Notes: a model not told the origin generated them from the letters alone. Shown: positions 16,075-24,782, counted from the first letter of the stretch. The stretch: DNA of 64,000 bases from Xanthobacteraceae bacterium (GCA_019454205.1 CP075369.1:496001-560000), one strand, 5' to 3'. Numbers and translations are program-made.

Positions 16075-17343
16075 ATGTTCAGAAGTCTATGGAAAACGGT
16101 TGTCGCGGGGGCGATGCTCCTCGCCGCCAGCGGCGCCGCCCCGGCGCAGCAGACCACGCTCACGATGTATTATCCGATCGCGGTCGGCGGCGCGCTGACC
16201 AAGGTGATCGACGGCATGATCGAGGAGTTCCACAAGGCGAACCCGACGATCAAAGTCAACGCGATCTACGCCGGCAACTACGATGAGACGCGCGTGCGCG
16301 CACTCTCCGCGATCAAGGGCGGCCAGCCGGCGCAGCTCTCGGTGCTGTTCTCGATCGACGTCTACGACCTGATCGAGCAGAACCTGATCGTGCCGTTCGA
16401 CGACGCGGTTTCCACCGACGACGAACGCGCGTGGTTGAAGAGCTTCTACCCGGCGCTGATGGAGAACGGTCAGGTCGACGGCAAGACCTGGGGCATTCCG
16501 TTCCAGCGCTCGACCATCGTGCTCTACTACAACAAGGACATGTTCAAGGAAGCGGGCCTCGACCCGAACAAGCCGCCGAAGACCTGGGCTGAGCTTGTCG
16601 AGGTTTCGAAGAAGCTCACCAAGGACGGCCAGTACGGCATCATGGTGCCGTCCACCGGCTATCCGTACTGGATGTTCCAGGCCTTCGCGATCCAGAACGG
16701 TCAGGTGCTGATGAGCGACAACGGCAAGAAGGTTCACTTCGATGCGCCGGCGACCATCGAAGCGCTGACCTTCTGGCGCGATCTCGCCGCCAAGCACAAG
16801 GTCTCGCCGGAAGGTGCGATCGAGTGGGGCACGCTCCGTCAGGCGTTCACGCAACGCAAGACCGCGATGATGTGGCACACGACCGGCAACCTCACCGCAG
16901 TTCGCGCAGAAGCGAAGTTCGACTTCGGCGTCGCGCTGCTGCCCGCCAACAAGCGGCTCGGTTCGCCGACCGGCGGCGGCAACTTCTATCTCTTCCGCGG
17001 TGCGACCAAGGAAGAGCAGAAGGCGGCGCTCACTTTCGTGCGCTTCATGACCGCGCCGGAACGAGCAGCCGCGTGGTCGATTGCGACCGGCTATGTCGGC
17101 GTCAGCCCAGCGTCCTACCAGACGGAAGCCCTGAAGAAGTATGCGCAGGACTTCCCGCAGGCAGTGGTCGCGCGCGACCAGCTTGAGCATGCGGTTGCCG
17201 AGTTCTCGACCTATGCCACGGCCCGCGTGCGCGAGGCGCTCTCGAACGCGGTGCAGGCCGCGCTCACCGGTAAGCAGACGCCGGAAGCCGCAATGAAAGA
17301 GGCGCAGGCCACCGCCGACCGTCTCCTTAAGGAATACAAGTAA
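16075..17343 (+). CDS. ugpB: ABC transporter substrate-binding protein, UgpB-like
   Basis: The 422-residue precursor has a signal peptide (MFRSLWKTVVAGAMLLAASGAAPAQQ) and a mature class-I solute-binding fold (TLTMYYPIAVGGALTKVIDGM, FHKANPTIKVNAIYAGNYDE, WGIPFQRSTIVLYYNKDMFKEAGLDP). These segments resemble UgpB, the periplasmic binder of sn-glycerol-3-phosphate. An AGGAGGAGAG ribosome binding site precedes the ATG, which fits the high output needed for a binding protein. It is followed by a stable stem-loop at 17352-17375 that may protect its mRNA or reduce read-through into the permease genes. Other carbohydrate-phosphate ligands remain possible. Confidence 0.85.
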   Translation: MFRSLWKTVVAGAMLLAASGAAPAQQTTLTMYYPIAVGGALTKVIDGMIEEFHKANPTIKVNAIYAGNYDETRVRALSAIKGGQPAQLSVLFSIDVYDLIEQNLIVPFDDAVSTDDERAWLKSFYPALMENGQVDGKTWGIPFQRSTIVLYYNKDMFKEAGLDPNKPPKTWAELVEVSKKLTKDGQYGIMVPSTGYPYWMFQAFAIQNGQVLMSDNGKKVHFDAPATIEALTFWRDLAAKHKVSPEGAIEWGTLRQAFTQRKTAMMWHTTGNLTAVRAEAKFDFGVALLPANKRLGSPTGGGNFYLFRGATKEEQKAALTFVRFMTAPERAAAWSIATGYVGVSPASYQTEALKKYAQDFPQAVVARDQLEHAVAEFSTYATARVREALSNAVQAALTGKQTPEAAMKEAQATADRLLKEYK

Positions 17344-17351
17344 GCAAAGGC

Positions 17352-17375
17352 GGCGGGGGCGTTCGCGTCCCCGCC
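17352..17375 (+). promoter_or_regulatory. Intergenic stem-loop between binding-protein and permease genes
   Basis: A 10-bp GC-rich stem (GGCGGGGGCG / CGTCCCCGCC, one G-U pair) closed by the loop TTCG, followed by GGTTTCTTTC. It sits between the ugpB-like stop and the next ATG. Such hairpins after binding-protein genes often stabilise the upstream mRNA or partly terminate transcription. The T-rich tail is weak, so partial attenuation is more likely than full termination. Confidence 0.6.
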
Positions 17376-17387
17376 GGTTTCTTTCTC

Positions 17388-18284
17388 ATGCAGGATCAGG
17401 CCGCATACCTCGCCCGTCGCCGTATGGCGCTCTACGGCTGGATGTTGCTCGCACCTGCCTTGATCTTGCTGATTACGTTCGCGTTCATTCCCGCCATCGA
17501 AACCTTTTACGCCAGCCTGTTCTCCAAGGGCACGATCCGCCGCCCGTCGCGTTTCGTCGGCTTCGATAATTATCTCACGCTGTTTTCCGATCCCGCATTC
17601 CGCAAGGTCGTGGTCAACAACCTGATCTATGCGGGTGTGACGATCCCGGTTTCGATTGCGATGGCGCTCGGCATGGCGCTGTGGGCGAACGCGCAGATCG
17701 TCGGGCGCGGCTTCGTGCGCGCGGCGTATTTCACGCCGACCATGCTGCCGATGATAGCGGCGGCGAACCTGTGGCTGTTCTTCTACACGCCCGACCTCGG
17801 CGTGATCGACCGCATCACCGCGCTGTTCGGCTTTCCTTCCGTGAACTGGCTCGGCCAGCAGGAGACCGCGCTCTATTCCGTGATTGGCGTGACCATCTGG
17901 AAGGAAGCGGGCTTCTACATGATCTTCTATCTCGCGGCATTGCAGACCATCTCGCCCGATCTGCGCGAGGCGGCGACCGTCGAAGGGGCGGGACGCTGGA
18001 CCTATACGCGCCGCGTGGTGCTGCCGTTGCTCGCACCGACCACGATGTTCGTGCTGGTCAACGCACTCATCAATTCGGTGAAGCTGATCGACCACCTGTT
18101 CATTCTGACCAAAGGCGGTCCCGACAACGCCTCCAAGCTCATTCTCTACTGGGTGTGGGAAATGGCGTTCGCGTATTTCGATACGCATCTGGCGGCGACC
18201 ATGACCGTTCTCATCCTGCTGGTGCTCGGTATTGTCGCGACGATCCAGTTCGCGGTGCTGGAGCGGCGGGTGCATTACCGATGA
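17388..18284 (+). CDS. ugpA: ABC transporter permease, UgpA-like
   Basis: The 298-residue inner-membrane protein has about six hydrophobic helices and the cytoplasmic coupling loop LREAATVEGAGRWTYTRRVVLPLL, the EAA motif that docks on the ATPase. It belongs to the MalF/UgpA branch of class-1 carbohydrate permeases. No strong ribosome binding site is visible before the ATG, and a hairpin precedes it, so translation may be weaker than that of the binding protein. Its stop overlaps the ATG of the second permease (ATGA), so the two subunits should be made in equal amounts. Confidence 0.87.
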   Translation: MQDQAAYLARRRMALYGWMLLAPALILLITFAFIPAIETFYASLFSKGTIRRPSRFVGFDNYLTLFSDPAFRKVVVNNLIYAGVTIPVSIAMALGMALWANAQIVGRGFVRAAYFTPTMLPMIAAANLWLFFYTPDLGVIDRITALFGFPSVNWLGQQETALYSVIGVTIWKEAGFYMIFYLAALQTISPDLREAATVEGAGRWTYTRRVVLPLLAPTTMFVLVNALINSVKLIDHLFILTKGGPDNASKLILYWVWEMAFAYFDTHLAATMTVLILLVLGIVATIQFAVLERRVHYR

Positions 18285-19123
18285 GCGTCTCCTCCACATA
18301 TCCCCGCGCGCGGCGTTCGTTCGCGCTGCCGTCGCTCGATACGGTCGGCGCGTGGCTGCTCGCGATCGTGTGGGTGTCGCCGCTGGTATTCGCGGTATGG
18401 GCGGCGTTCCATACGCCGGAGGGCGCGCTTTCCTTCAAGTTGAGCGCGCCGCTGACGCTCGAGAATTTCCGCGTTGCGTGGGACAGCGCGCCGTGGCCGC
18501 GCTACTTTTTGAATACGACGCTGCTCGTCACCGTCATCCTCGCCGGGCAGCTCACGCTTTGCACGCTCGCCGGCTACGCTTTTGCCCGCTTCGAGTTTCC
18601 GGGCCGGGACGTGATCTTCATTCTCGTACTGCTGCAACTGTTCGTGCTGCCGGAAGTCCTGATCGTCGAGAACTACGCGATGATTTCGCGGCTCGGCCTG
18701 TTCGATACGATCTTCGGCATCGGCGTGCCGTACATGGCGAGCGCCTTCGGCATCTTCCTGCTGCGACAGGCATTCAAGTCGGTGCCGCAGGAACTGGAAG
18801 AAGCGGCGAGGGTGGAAGGCTGCGGCTGGTTCGGCGTGCTATGGCGCGTCTACATTCCCGCCGCACGCCCGACTTATCTCGCCTACGCGCTGGTTTCGGT
18901 CGCGACCCACTGGAATAATTTTCTCTGGCCGCTGATCGTGACCAACTCCACCAGCACGCGGCCGCTGACCGTCGGTCTCTCGCTATTCGGTGCGACCGAG
19001 AGCGGCGTGAACATCGCCGTCGTCAGTGCGGCGACGTTGATGGTGATTGCGCCGTTGCTGGCCGGATTTCTGCTGTTCCAGCGGCAATTCATCCAGGCGT
19101 TTCTGCGCGCCGGGATTCGCTGA
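18281..19123 (+). CDS. ugpE: ABC transporter permease, UgpE-like
   Basis: The 280-residue product starts at the ATG overlapping the end of the preceding permease gene. It shows a MalG/UgpE-type layout: an N-terminal helix (LLAIVWVSPLVFAVWAAF), the periplasmic stretch ENFRVAWDSAPWPRYFLNT, and the EAA loop LEEAARVEGCGWFGVLWRVYIPAARP. It pairs with the UgpA-like protein to form the membrane channel. It is the last gene of the importer operon; the next gene is convergent and ends 15 bp away. Confidence 0.87.
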   Translation: MSVSSTYPRARRSFALPSLDTVGAWLLAIVWVSPLVFAVWAAFHTPEGALSFKLSAPLTLENFRVAWDSAPWPRYFLNTTLLVTVILAGQLTLCTLAGYAFARFEFPGRDVIFILVLLQLFVLPEVLIVENYAMISRLGLFDTIFGIGVPYMASAFGIFLLRQAFKSVPQELEEAARVEGCGWFGVLWRVYIPAARPTYLAYALVSVATHWNNFLWPLIVTNSTSTRPLTVGLSLFGATESGVNIAVVSAATLMVIAPLLAGFLLFQRQFIQAFLRAGIR

Positions 19124-19138
19124 CAGACGAACGGAAAA

Positions 19139-19408
19139 TTACTGGCGGTTGCCGGGAATGGTGAACTCGCCGCGGCGGATGCGTTCGCCCAGCCGGTCGG
19201 CGTATTCGGCGGTGGCTTCCTCGCCGTAGGTCGAGACCAGTTCGTTGATCGCCGTGAACAGGGCGACCTGCGCGAGACAATCGCCGTCGATGCCGTCGAG
19301 GCGCGCTTCTTCCCAGGCTTCGTTGAGATAACCGAAGGCGGCGCGGCGCTCTTCTTCCGGCCGGTCGTCCGAAAGCTTTGTGATTCTGAGCGGAAGGGTA
19401 TTACGCAC
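19139..19408 (-). CDS. Small conserved hypothetical protein
   Basis: An 89-residue acidic, helical, cytoplasmic protein (ERRAAFGYLNEAWEEARLDGIDGDCLAQVALFTAINELVSTYGEEATAEYADRL in outline: YLNEAWEEA, ALFTAINELV, GEEATAEYADRL). It has no signal peptide or membrane helix. Helices with alternating acidic faces suggest a small protein-binding module. I have no named family for it, although similar short proteins are widespread in Hyphomicrobiales as far as I recall. It is separate from the importer operon, which converges on it. Confidence 0.65.
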   Translation of the reverse strand: MRNTLPLRITKLSDDRPEEERRAAFGYLNEAWEEARLDGIDGDCLAQVALFTAINELVSTYGEEATAEYADRLGERIRRGEFTIPGNRQ

Positions 19409-19531
19409 GACTTACTTTCCCCGCGGACACTGGTTGCGCCCGTCGTCATTCGTTTACGGACCTTAACGGGCGGAACCTTGGCCGTCGCCACGGACCTTTA
19501 AAGAAGGTTAACGGCGGAAAAGGCTTTTATT

Positions 19532-19915
19532 TCAATTGCCGTAGCGGGTCGCGATCTCGCGCGAGAGCCGCGCGCCCTCGTCCAGGAAGCGTTTGATGGC
19601 GACCGCCGCCGCGGGCGTGCAGGAGCGGTAGGTCTGCTCGTAGGCGGTGTAGCCGCGGTTGAAGCTGTTCACGACCATGTCCCGCTGCGGGGGCGGCAGG
19701 TTCGCGGAATCGAGAATGGACTGCATCTCGTTGCGCCATTGCGTCGGCTCGTTCGCGCCGCAGAGCGGCCGCAGGTAGTGGAGCGCACCGAGAATCTCGG
19801 CAAGCTGATTCAGGTCGTTCTCGTAGGGTGCGCGCGGCGCGGGCGCCTGCGCGAATGCGCTCCCGGCGGCAAGAAAACCGCATGCAATGAGAAAATTTCG
19901 GAGCGCCGAAGTCAT
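19532..19915 (-). CDS. TIGR02301 family secreted protein
   Basis: Started at the ATG at 19915 the product is 127 residues with a signal peptide (MTSALRNFLIACGFLAAGSAFAQ). The mature part reads YENDLNQLAEILGALHYLRPLCG, then WRNEMQSILDSA, FNRGYTAYEQTYRSCTPAA and FLDEGARLSREIATRYGN, matching the TIGR02301 family of short alphaproteobacterial periplasmic proteins of unknown function. Two conserved cysteines could form a disulphide. An in-frame start 13 residues earlier would put charged residues before the signal peptide and is less likely. It follows the Nudix gene by 50 bp. Confidence 0.8.
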   Translation of the reverse strand: MTSALRNFLIACGFLAAGSAFAQAPAPRAPYENDLNQLAEILGALHYLRPLCGANEPTQWRNEMQSILDSANLPPPQRDMVVNSFNRGYTAYEQTYRSCTPAAAVAIKRFLDEGARLSREIATRYGN

Positions 19916-19965
19916 GACGGCGGAGCCTATGCGCTGCTTTGCGGCTGCTTGCAAGAATCCGCTCT

Positions 19966-20382
19966 CTAGCCTTTGGAAAGATCGAGCACGCGCGCGGCAT
20001 CGCGCACGGCTTCCGCAAGCCCGGCGGTGGCGGTGAGTGTTTCGATCTCGTCCGCCGTGAACCAGCCGACCTCCGCCGCTTCGTCGCTCGACGCAGGCTC
20101 GCCGGATTTTACGGTCGCGGCGAAGAACGTGATGACGAAACGCTTTTGCAGCACGCCCGCGTCGTGAATATCGACCAGCCGCTCGCCCGCACGGCCAACG
20201 ATTTCGATTTCGACCGAAACCTCCTCGCGCGTTTCGCGCACGGCGGCCGCTTCCGCGGTTTCGCCCGGCTCCAGTTTGCCGCCCGGCAGGCTCCAGAGTT
20301 GCGGCGGCTTCACGCGCTTCGCGAGCAGCACCTTGCCGTCTTCGCGGAAGATCGCGGCGCTGGCTGCGAAAACGGTTTCTAT
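19966..20382 (-). CDS. Nudix hydrolase, apparent ATA start
   Basis: The Nudix box is present as GGKLEPGETAEAAAVRETREEV, matching GX5EX7REUXEE, so a nucleoside-diphosphate-linked substrate and Mg2+ are expected. Family members start a strand (VFAASAAIFRED) before the first clear GTG (20331), and that strand is encoded upstream. Upstream in frame I find no ATG, GTG or TTG; the codon in the right place is ATA at 20382, overlapping the stop of the previous gene and preceded by GGAGG with a 5-base gap. I therefore set the start there (138 residues). A sequencing error or a GTG start that removes the first strand are alternatives. Confidence 0.75.
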   Translation of the reverse strand: METVFAASAAIFREDGKVLLAKRVKPPQLWSLPGGKLEPGETAEAAAVRETREEVSVEIEIVGRAGERLVDIHDAGVLQKRFVITFFAATVKSGEPASSDEAAEVGWFTADEIETLTATAGLAEAVRDAARVLDLSKG

Positions 20383-21842
20383 GGTTGCCTCCGCGCGCGC
20401 AGCACCTTGCCGGGGTTCAGGATCCCGTTCGGATCGAGCGCCTGCTTGATCGCGCGCATGGTGGAGAGCGCGACCGCATCCTTCGTTTCCGCGAGCAGTT
20501 CGCGCTTGAGTACGCCGATCCCGTGCTCGGCTGATACCGAGCCGCCATAACGCAGCACAATGGCATGTACCGTGGCGTTCACGTCGTCCCAGCGCGCGAG
20601 GAATTTTGTTTTGTCTGCGCCGACCGGCTGGCTGATGTTAAAGTGAATGTTGCCGTCGCCGAGATGGCCGAAGCCGACCACGCGCGCGCCGGGAATCATT
20701 TTCTCTACGGCAGCGGTACCTTCGTTCATGAAAGCAGGCACGCTAGATACCGGCACGGAAATGTCGTGCTTGATCGAGCCGCCTTCAGGCTTCTGTACGT
20801 CGGTGATGCCGGTGCGCATCCGCCACAGCGCCGCGCGCTGCTCGCGGTTTGCGGCGATCATGGCGTCGGTGATGAGGCCGTTCTGCGCGCCATCCGCGAG
20901 CAGCGTTTCCATTGTCTCCAGCGTGCGTGTTTCGTCGTCGCCGAAAATCTCCGCAAGCACGTACCACGGATGCGGCGAGGACAGCGGATCGCGCGCGCCC
21001 GGCAGGTGCCGCAGGTCGAATTCGATGGCGATGCGCGGCATCAGCTCGAAACTGGTCAACGAAGACCCGCAGCGCGCCAGCGCCACGTTGAGCAGCTTCA
21101 ATGCCGCTTCCGGCGATGGCACGCCGATCCATGCCGTGGAAATCGCGCGCGGCGCGGGGAACAATTTCAGCACCGCCGCGGTGATGATGCCGAGTGTGCC
21201 TTCAGCGCCCATGAACAGATGGCGCAGGTCGTAGCCGGTATTGTCTTTCTTCAGTTTGCGAAGTCCGCGCAGGATTTTCCCGCTCGCCAGCACGACTTCG
21301 AGGCCGAGCACGAGGTCGCGCGCATTGCCGTAGGCAAGAACCTGCGTACCGCCGGCATTGGTCGAGAGATTGCCGCCGATGGTGCAGCTTCCTTCCGCGC
21401 CGAGCGAGAGCGGAAACAGCCGTTCGTGTTTCGCCGCCGCTTCCTGCGCGTTCTGGAGGATGACGCCGGACTCGACCGTCATCGTATTTGCGTCCGCATC
21501 TACTTCGCGGATTTTGTTGAGCCGCTGCGTGGAAAGCACGATCGCGCTGGCGTCGAAGGAAATCTGCCCTCCGACGAGGCCCGTATTGCCACCTTGCGGG
21601 ACAACGGGCGTCTTGGTCTTGCCCGCAAGCTGGAGGATTTTCGCGACTTCCTCCACGCTCCCCGGCCGTAACACCATCGCAGCCTTGCCGCGATAGAGAT
21701 CGCGCTGTTCCTTTACATAGGGGGCGATTTCGGCCGCGTCGCGAATCGCATTTTTCTCGCCGACGATTTTCGCGAAACGCGCGAGCAATGCGCCATTGGT
21801 CTTCGGCGCAGGCTTCTTCTTTTTCTTCTTTGCGGATTTCAT
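20379..21842 (-). CDS. FAD-linked 2-hydroxyacid oxidase/dehydrogenase, GlcD/Dld-like
   Basis: The 487-residue flavoprotein oxidises a 2-hydroxy acid such as glycolate, D-lactate or D-2-hydroxyglutarate. It shows the PCMH-type FAD-binding segments VPQGGNTGLVGGQ, GAEGSCTIGGNLSTNAGG and MGAEGTLGIITAAVLKLFP, and the C-terminal motifs GHLGDGNIHFN, SAEHGIGVLKRELL and LDPNGILNPGKVL. The N-terminus is a lysine run (MKSAKKKKKKPAPKTNG). The ATG overlaps the Sua5 stop (ATGA), so the genes are coupled. The exact substrate cannot be read from the sequence. Confidence 0.88.
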   Translation of the reverse strand: MKSAKKKKKKPAPKTNGALLARFAKIVGEKNAIRDAAEIAPYVKEQRDLYRGKAAMVLRPGSVEEVAKILQLAGKTKTPVVPQGGNTGLVGGQISFDASAIVLSTQRLNKIREVDADANTMTVESGVILQNAQEAAAKHERLFPLSLGAEGSCTIGGNLSTNAGGTQVLAYGNARDLVLGLEVVLASGKILRGLRKLKKDNTGYDLRHLFMGAEGTLGIITAAVLKLFPAPRAISTAWIGVPSPEAALKLLNVALARCGSSLTSFELMPRIAIEFDLRHLPGARDPLSSPHPWYVLAEIFGDDETRTLETMETLLADGAQNGLITDAMIAANREQRAALWRMRTGITDVQKPEGGSIKHDISVPVSSVPAFMNEGTAAVEKMIPGARVVGFGHLGDGNIHFNISQPVGADKTKFLARWDDVNATVHAIVLRYGGSVSAEHGIGVLKRELLAETKDAVALSTMRAIKQALDPNGILNPGKVLRARRQP

Positions 21843-22819
21843 TTCGGGGCGGCTGCTCGTTGCAGGCGGTCGCGGATCGCTTCGCCCAAACCTTCCGCCG
21901 GAATTGGAGCGACCGCAATACCCCGCGCGCCGGAAGCATCCAGCGTGCGAAGTTGGGCGTAGAGGTTCGCGGCAGCTTCCGTGAGATCGCCGCGCGGCGA
22001 AAGGTTCAGGCATTTAACCGCTTGTTCGGCGCCCGCGGGCAGCGGCTCGCCGAAAGCGAGCAGCGCTTCTCCTGCTTGCACGTCGTGCGCGTCCAGCCGC
22101 AGTTTCGCATTCGGCGCATAATGCGAAGCCATCATGCCCGGCGCGGAAATCGCGCTCCCGTTTGCAGCGGAGAGCGGCCCCGCGACCTTCTCGATCTCTG
22201 CGCGCGGAATGCCGCCGCTGCGTAACAAACGGAGCATATCGCCGGAGCAATCGACGATGGTGGATTCGATCCCGCCCGCGCACGCGCCGCCATCGAGGAT
22301 GATGTCCACCTTGCCGCCGAGGTCGGCGCTCACATGCTCCGCGCGTGTCGGCGAGACATGGCCGGAGCGGTTCGCGCTCGGGGCGGCGACCGGAAAATCG
22401 CAGAGCGCGAGCAGCGCGCGGGCAACCGGGTGCGAAGGTACGCGGATCGCAACCGTATCCAGCCCGGCGCGCGCGAGTTCGCATACCGGAGAATTCTCGT
22501 CGGCTTTCACGACCAGCGTGAGCGGTCCCGGCCAGAATGCCGCCGCAAGCGCGTCCGCTTGTGCGCTGAAAACGCCGAGGCGTTTTGCGGCCGCGATATC
22601 GCGGACATGCGCAATTAGCGGATTGAAGGAAGGCCGCCCCTTCGCGGCGTAGAGCGCAGCGACCGCGCGCGGGTCGGCCGCGTTTGCGCCGAGACCATAG
22701 ACGGTTTCGGTCGGAAACGCGGCGAGGCCGCCGCGCTTCAACACGCCCGCCGCTTCCGCGATTGCCGTCGCGTCGGCGGGCAGAATTCCGGTCCTTGAAA
22801 GGTTCGTGTCGCGGGTCAC
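21839..22819 (-). CDS. L-threonylcarbamoyladenylate synthase, Sua5 type
   Basis: The enzyme makes threonylcarbamoyl-AMP for the universal t6A37 tRNA modification. The N-terminal YrdC domain (about 1-205) has PTETVYGLGANA, AKGRPSFNPLIAHV, FWPGPLTLV and PVAAPSANRSG. The C-terminal Sua5 domain is present (APGMMASHYAPNAKL to the end), making this the long form of 326 residues rather than the short TsaC form. It is the first gene of a minus-strand operon with the FAD oxidase and Nudix genes, and is divergent from the acyl-CoA dehydrogenase gene. Confidence 0.92.
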   Translation of the reverse strand: MTRDTNLSRTGILPADATAIAEAAGVLKRGGLAAFPTETVYGLGANAADPRAVAALYAAKGRPSFNPLIAHVRDIAAAKRLGVFSAQADALAAAFWPGPLTLVVKADENSPVCELARAGLDTVAIRVPSHPVARALLALCDFPVAAPSANRSGHVSPTRAEHVSADLGGKVDIILDGGACAGGIESTIVDCSGDMLRLLRSGGIPRAEIEKVAGPLSAANGSAISAPGMMASHYAPNAKLRLDAHDVQAGEALLAFGEPLPAGAEQAVKCLNLSPRGDLTEAAANLYAQLRTLDASGARGIAVAPIPAEGLGEAIRDRLQRAAAPK

Positions 22820-22926
22820 GTTGACGGGTAAGGCTGCCTTGGCCAGTGTAATTCCTGAACATGGCCGGTATGGCCTTGGCAGGCGCGAAGCTCAAGCGCC
22901 GCCTTCAACATGCAGCGGAGTGAGAA

Positions 22927-24687
22927 ATGTCCTATCGCGCGCCCGTTTCCGAGACGATGTTCTTCCTCGAACATTGCACCGCCTTCAACAAAATTGCGGG
23001 GCAGGGCGCGCAGGCCGAACTTTCCTCCGATCTGGTGCAATCGGTGCTTGAGGAGGCCGGAAAATTCGCAGCCGAACGCCTCGCGCCGCTGAACCGGCAG
23101 GCCGACCAGATCGGCTCGAAGCTGATCGATGGCAAGGTCGTGACGCCGCCGGGCTGGAAGGAAGCCTATCAGGACTGGATCGCGGGCGGCTGGAACGGCC
23201 TGTCCGGTCCGGTCGAATTCGGCGGGCAGGGTCTGCCGGTCATGGTTGCGGCTTCGGCTTTCGAGTTCTGGAGTTCGGCCGCGATGTCGTTCGGGCTTTG
23301 CCCACTGCTCACTTTCGCGGGCGTCGATGCCCTCGAAGCGCACGGCTCCGAAGAACTGAAGAATACATATCTCGCGAAGATGGTGAGCGGCGAATGGCCC
23401 GGCACCATGCAACTCACCGAGCCGCAATCCGGCTCCGATCTCGCGAACCTGCGCGCCAAGGCAGTGAAGCAGCCGGACGGCACCTACAAGATTTCCGGCA
23501 CGAAAATCTTCATTACCTACGGCGAGCACGACATGACGGATAACATCATCCATCTCGTGCTTGCGCGTTTGCCCGATGCGCCCGCAGGGACGAAAGGCAT
23601 CTCGCTGTTTCTGGTGCCGAAGTTCATGGTCAACAAGGACGGCTCGCTCGGCGCGCGCAACGATGTGCGCTGCCAGTCGGTCGAGCACAAGCTCGGCATC
23701 CACGCTTCGCCGACCTGCGTGATGGTCTATGGCGACCAGGGCGGCGCGACCGGCTATCTCGTCGGCGAGGAAAACAAGGGCCTGCACTGCATGTTCACGA
23801 TGATGAACAATGCGCGCCTCGGCGTCGGCGTGCAGGGCGTCGCGATTGCGGAACGCGCAACGCAACAGGCCGTGCAGTACGCGCACGACCGCAAGCAGGG
23901 TAAGGCACCCGGCGCGAAAGACCTCAGCCCCATCGCGGAACATCCGGACGTGAAGCGGATGCTGATGACCATGCGCGCGCTGACCAACGCCTCGCGCGCG
24001 ATCTGCCTGCGCACCGCGTCTGCGCTCGATGTCGCGAACAACACCAGCGATCCGGCGGCGAAGAAAGCCGCAAGCGAAGAAGCGAGCCTGCTGACGCCTC
24101 TTGCAAAATCGTTTTCGACCGATGCCGGTATCGAAGCGGCTTCGATCGGTGTGCAGGTACACGGCGGCATGGGCTTCATCGAGGAAACCGGCGCGGCGCA
24201 GCACATGCGCGATGCACGCATCACCGCGATCTATGAAGGCACCAACGGCATTCAGGCCATCGACCTTGTGACCCGCAAGATCGGCATGACCGAAACGCTG
24301 AACCGCGTGCTTGCGGAATATCGCGCGACTGCGAAAAAAGTTGCGGAATCGAACGATCCCGCCTTCGGCAAGACCGCGCTGCGCCTGAACGCAACACTTG
24401 ATGCGCTGGAGCGCGCGACGAAATACATTGCCGATGCATTGGCGCGCGATCCGGCGGAAGCGTTGGCCGGTGCGACGCCGTATCAGAAGCTGTTTGGCCT
24501 CGCGGCGGGTGGATCGTATCTGGCGCAGGCCGCGCTGGCGGAACGCCTTGAGAGCAAGCCTGCAAGCCGTGTCGCCATTGCGCGTTTCTTCGCGGAAAAT
24601 CTCTGCACGCAGGCGGAAGGCCTCGAACTCACCGTTACCGAGGGCGCGGCCTCGGTTTCGTATACCGAAACGATGATGGTGGCGTAA
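22927..24687 (+). CDS. Acyl-CoA dehydrogenase, large C-terminal-extended type (FadE/DmdC-like)
   Basis: The 586-residue flavoenzyme should introduce the double bond in an acyl-CoA. Landmarks are GGWNGLSGPVEFGGQGLP, TMQLTEPQSGSDLANL (FAD/substrate loop), YKISGTKIFITYGEHDM, the catalytic region HGGMGFIEETGAAQHMRD and ITAIYEGTNGIQAIDLV. The extra C-terminal helical domain (about 470-586) is shared with the group that includes 3-methylmercaptopropionyl-CoA dehydrogenase DmdC, but this alone does not show DMSP use. An SDR gene follows after a 119 bp gap with a palindromic repeat. Confidence 0.88.
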   Translation: MSYRAPVSETMFFLEHCTAFNKIAGQGAQAELSSDLVQSVLEEAGKFAAERLAPLNRQADQIGSKLIDGKVVTPPGWKEAYQDWIAGGWNGLSGPVEFGGQGLPVMVAASAFEFWSSAAMSFGLCPLLTFAGVDALEAHGSEELKNTYLAKMVSGEWPGTMQLTEPQSGSDLANLRAKAVKQPDGTYKISGTKIFITYGEHDMTDNIIHLVLARLPDAPAGTKGISLFLVPKFMVNKDGSLGARNDVRCQSVEHKLGIHASPTCVMVYGDQGGATGYLVGEENKGLHCMFTMMNNARLGVGVQGVAIAERATQQAVQYAHDRKQGKAPGAKDLSPIAEHPDVKRMLMTMRALTNASRAICLRTASALDVANNTSDPAAKKAASEEASLLTPLAKSFSTDAGIEAASIGVQVHGGMGFIEETGAAQHMRDARITAIYEGTNGIQAIDLVTRKIGMTETLNRVLAEYRATAKKVAESNDPAFGKTALRLNATLDALERATKYIADALARDPAEALAGATPYQKLFGLAAGGSYLAQAALAERLESKPASRVAIARFFAENLCTQAEGLELTVTEGAASVSYTETMMVA

Positions 24688-24736
24688 CGTCGTCCTGCGG
24701 TGCGTGAACGGGGCGGACGTGTCTCGGAAGATGAGG

Positions 24737-24782
24737 CCTCATTATTCGAGACGCGATGCTTGGCATCGCTCCTCGCCATGAG
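24737..24782 (-). repeat. Extragenic palindromic repeat, copy 2 (inverted relative to copy 1)
   Basis: On the minus strand it reads CTCATGGCGAGGAGCG, a centre containing the small dyad GATGC...GCATC, then CGCGTCTCGAATAATGAGG. The outer parts match the element at 8213-8256 with few changes. It sits between the acyl-CoA dehydrogenase and SDR genes and just before the SDR ribosome binding site. Confidence 0.6.

Noticed and set aside
20565..21671. A 368-codon plus-strand open frame
   Set aside because: It is the antisense shadow of the FAD-linked oxidase and has no recognisable motif.
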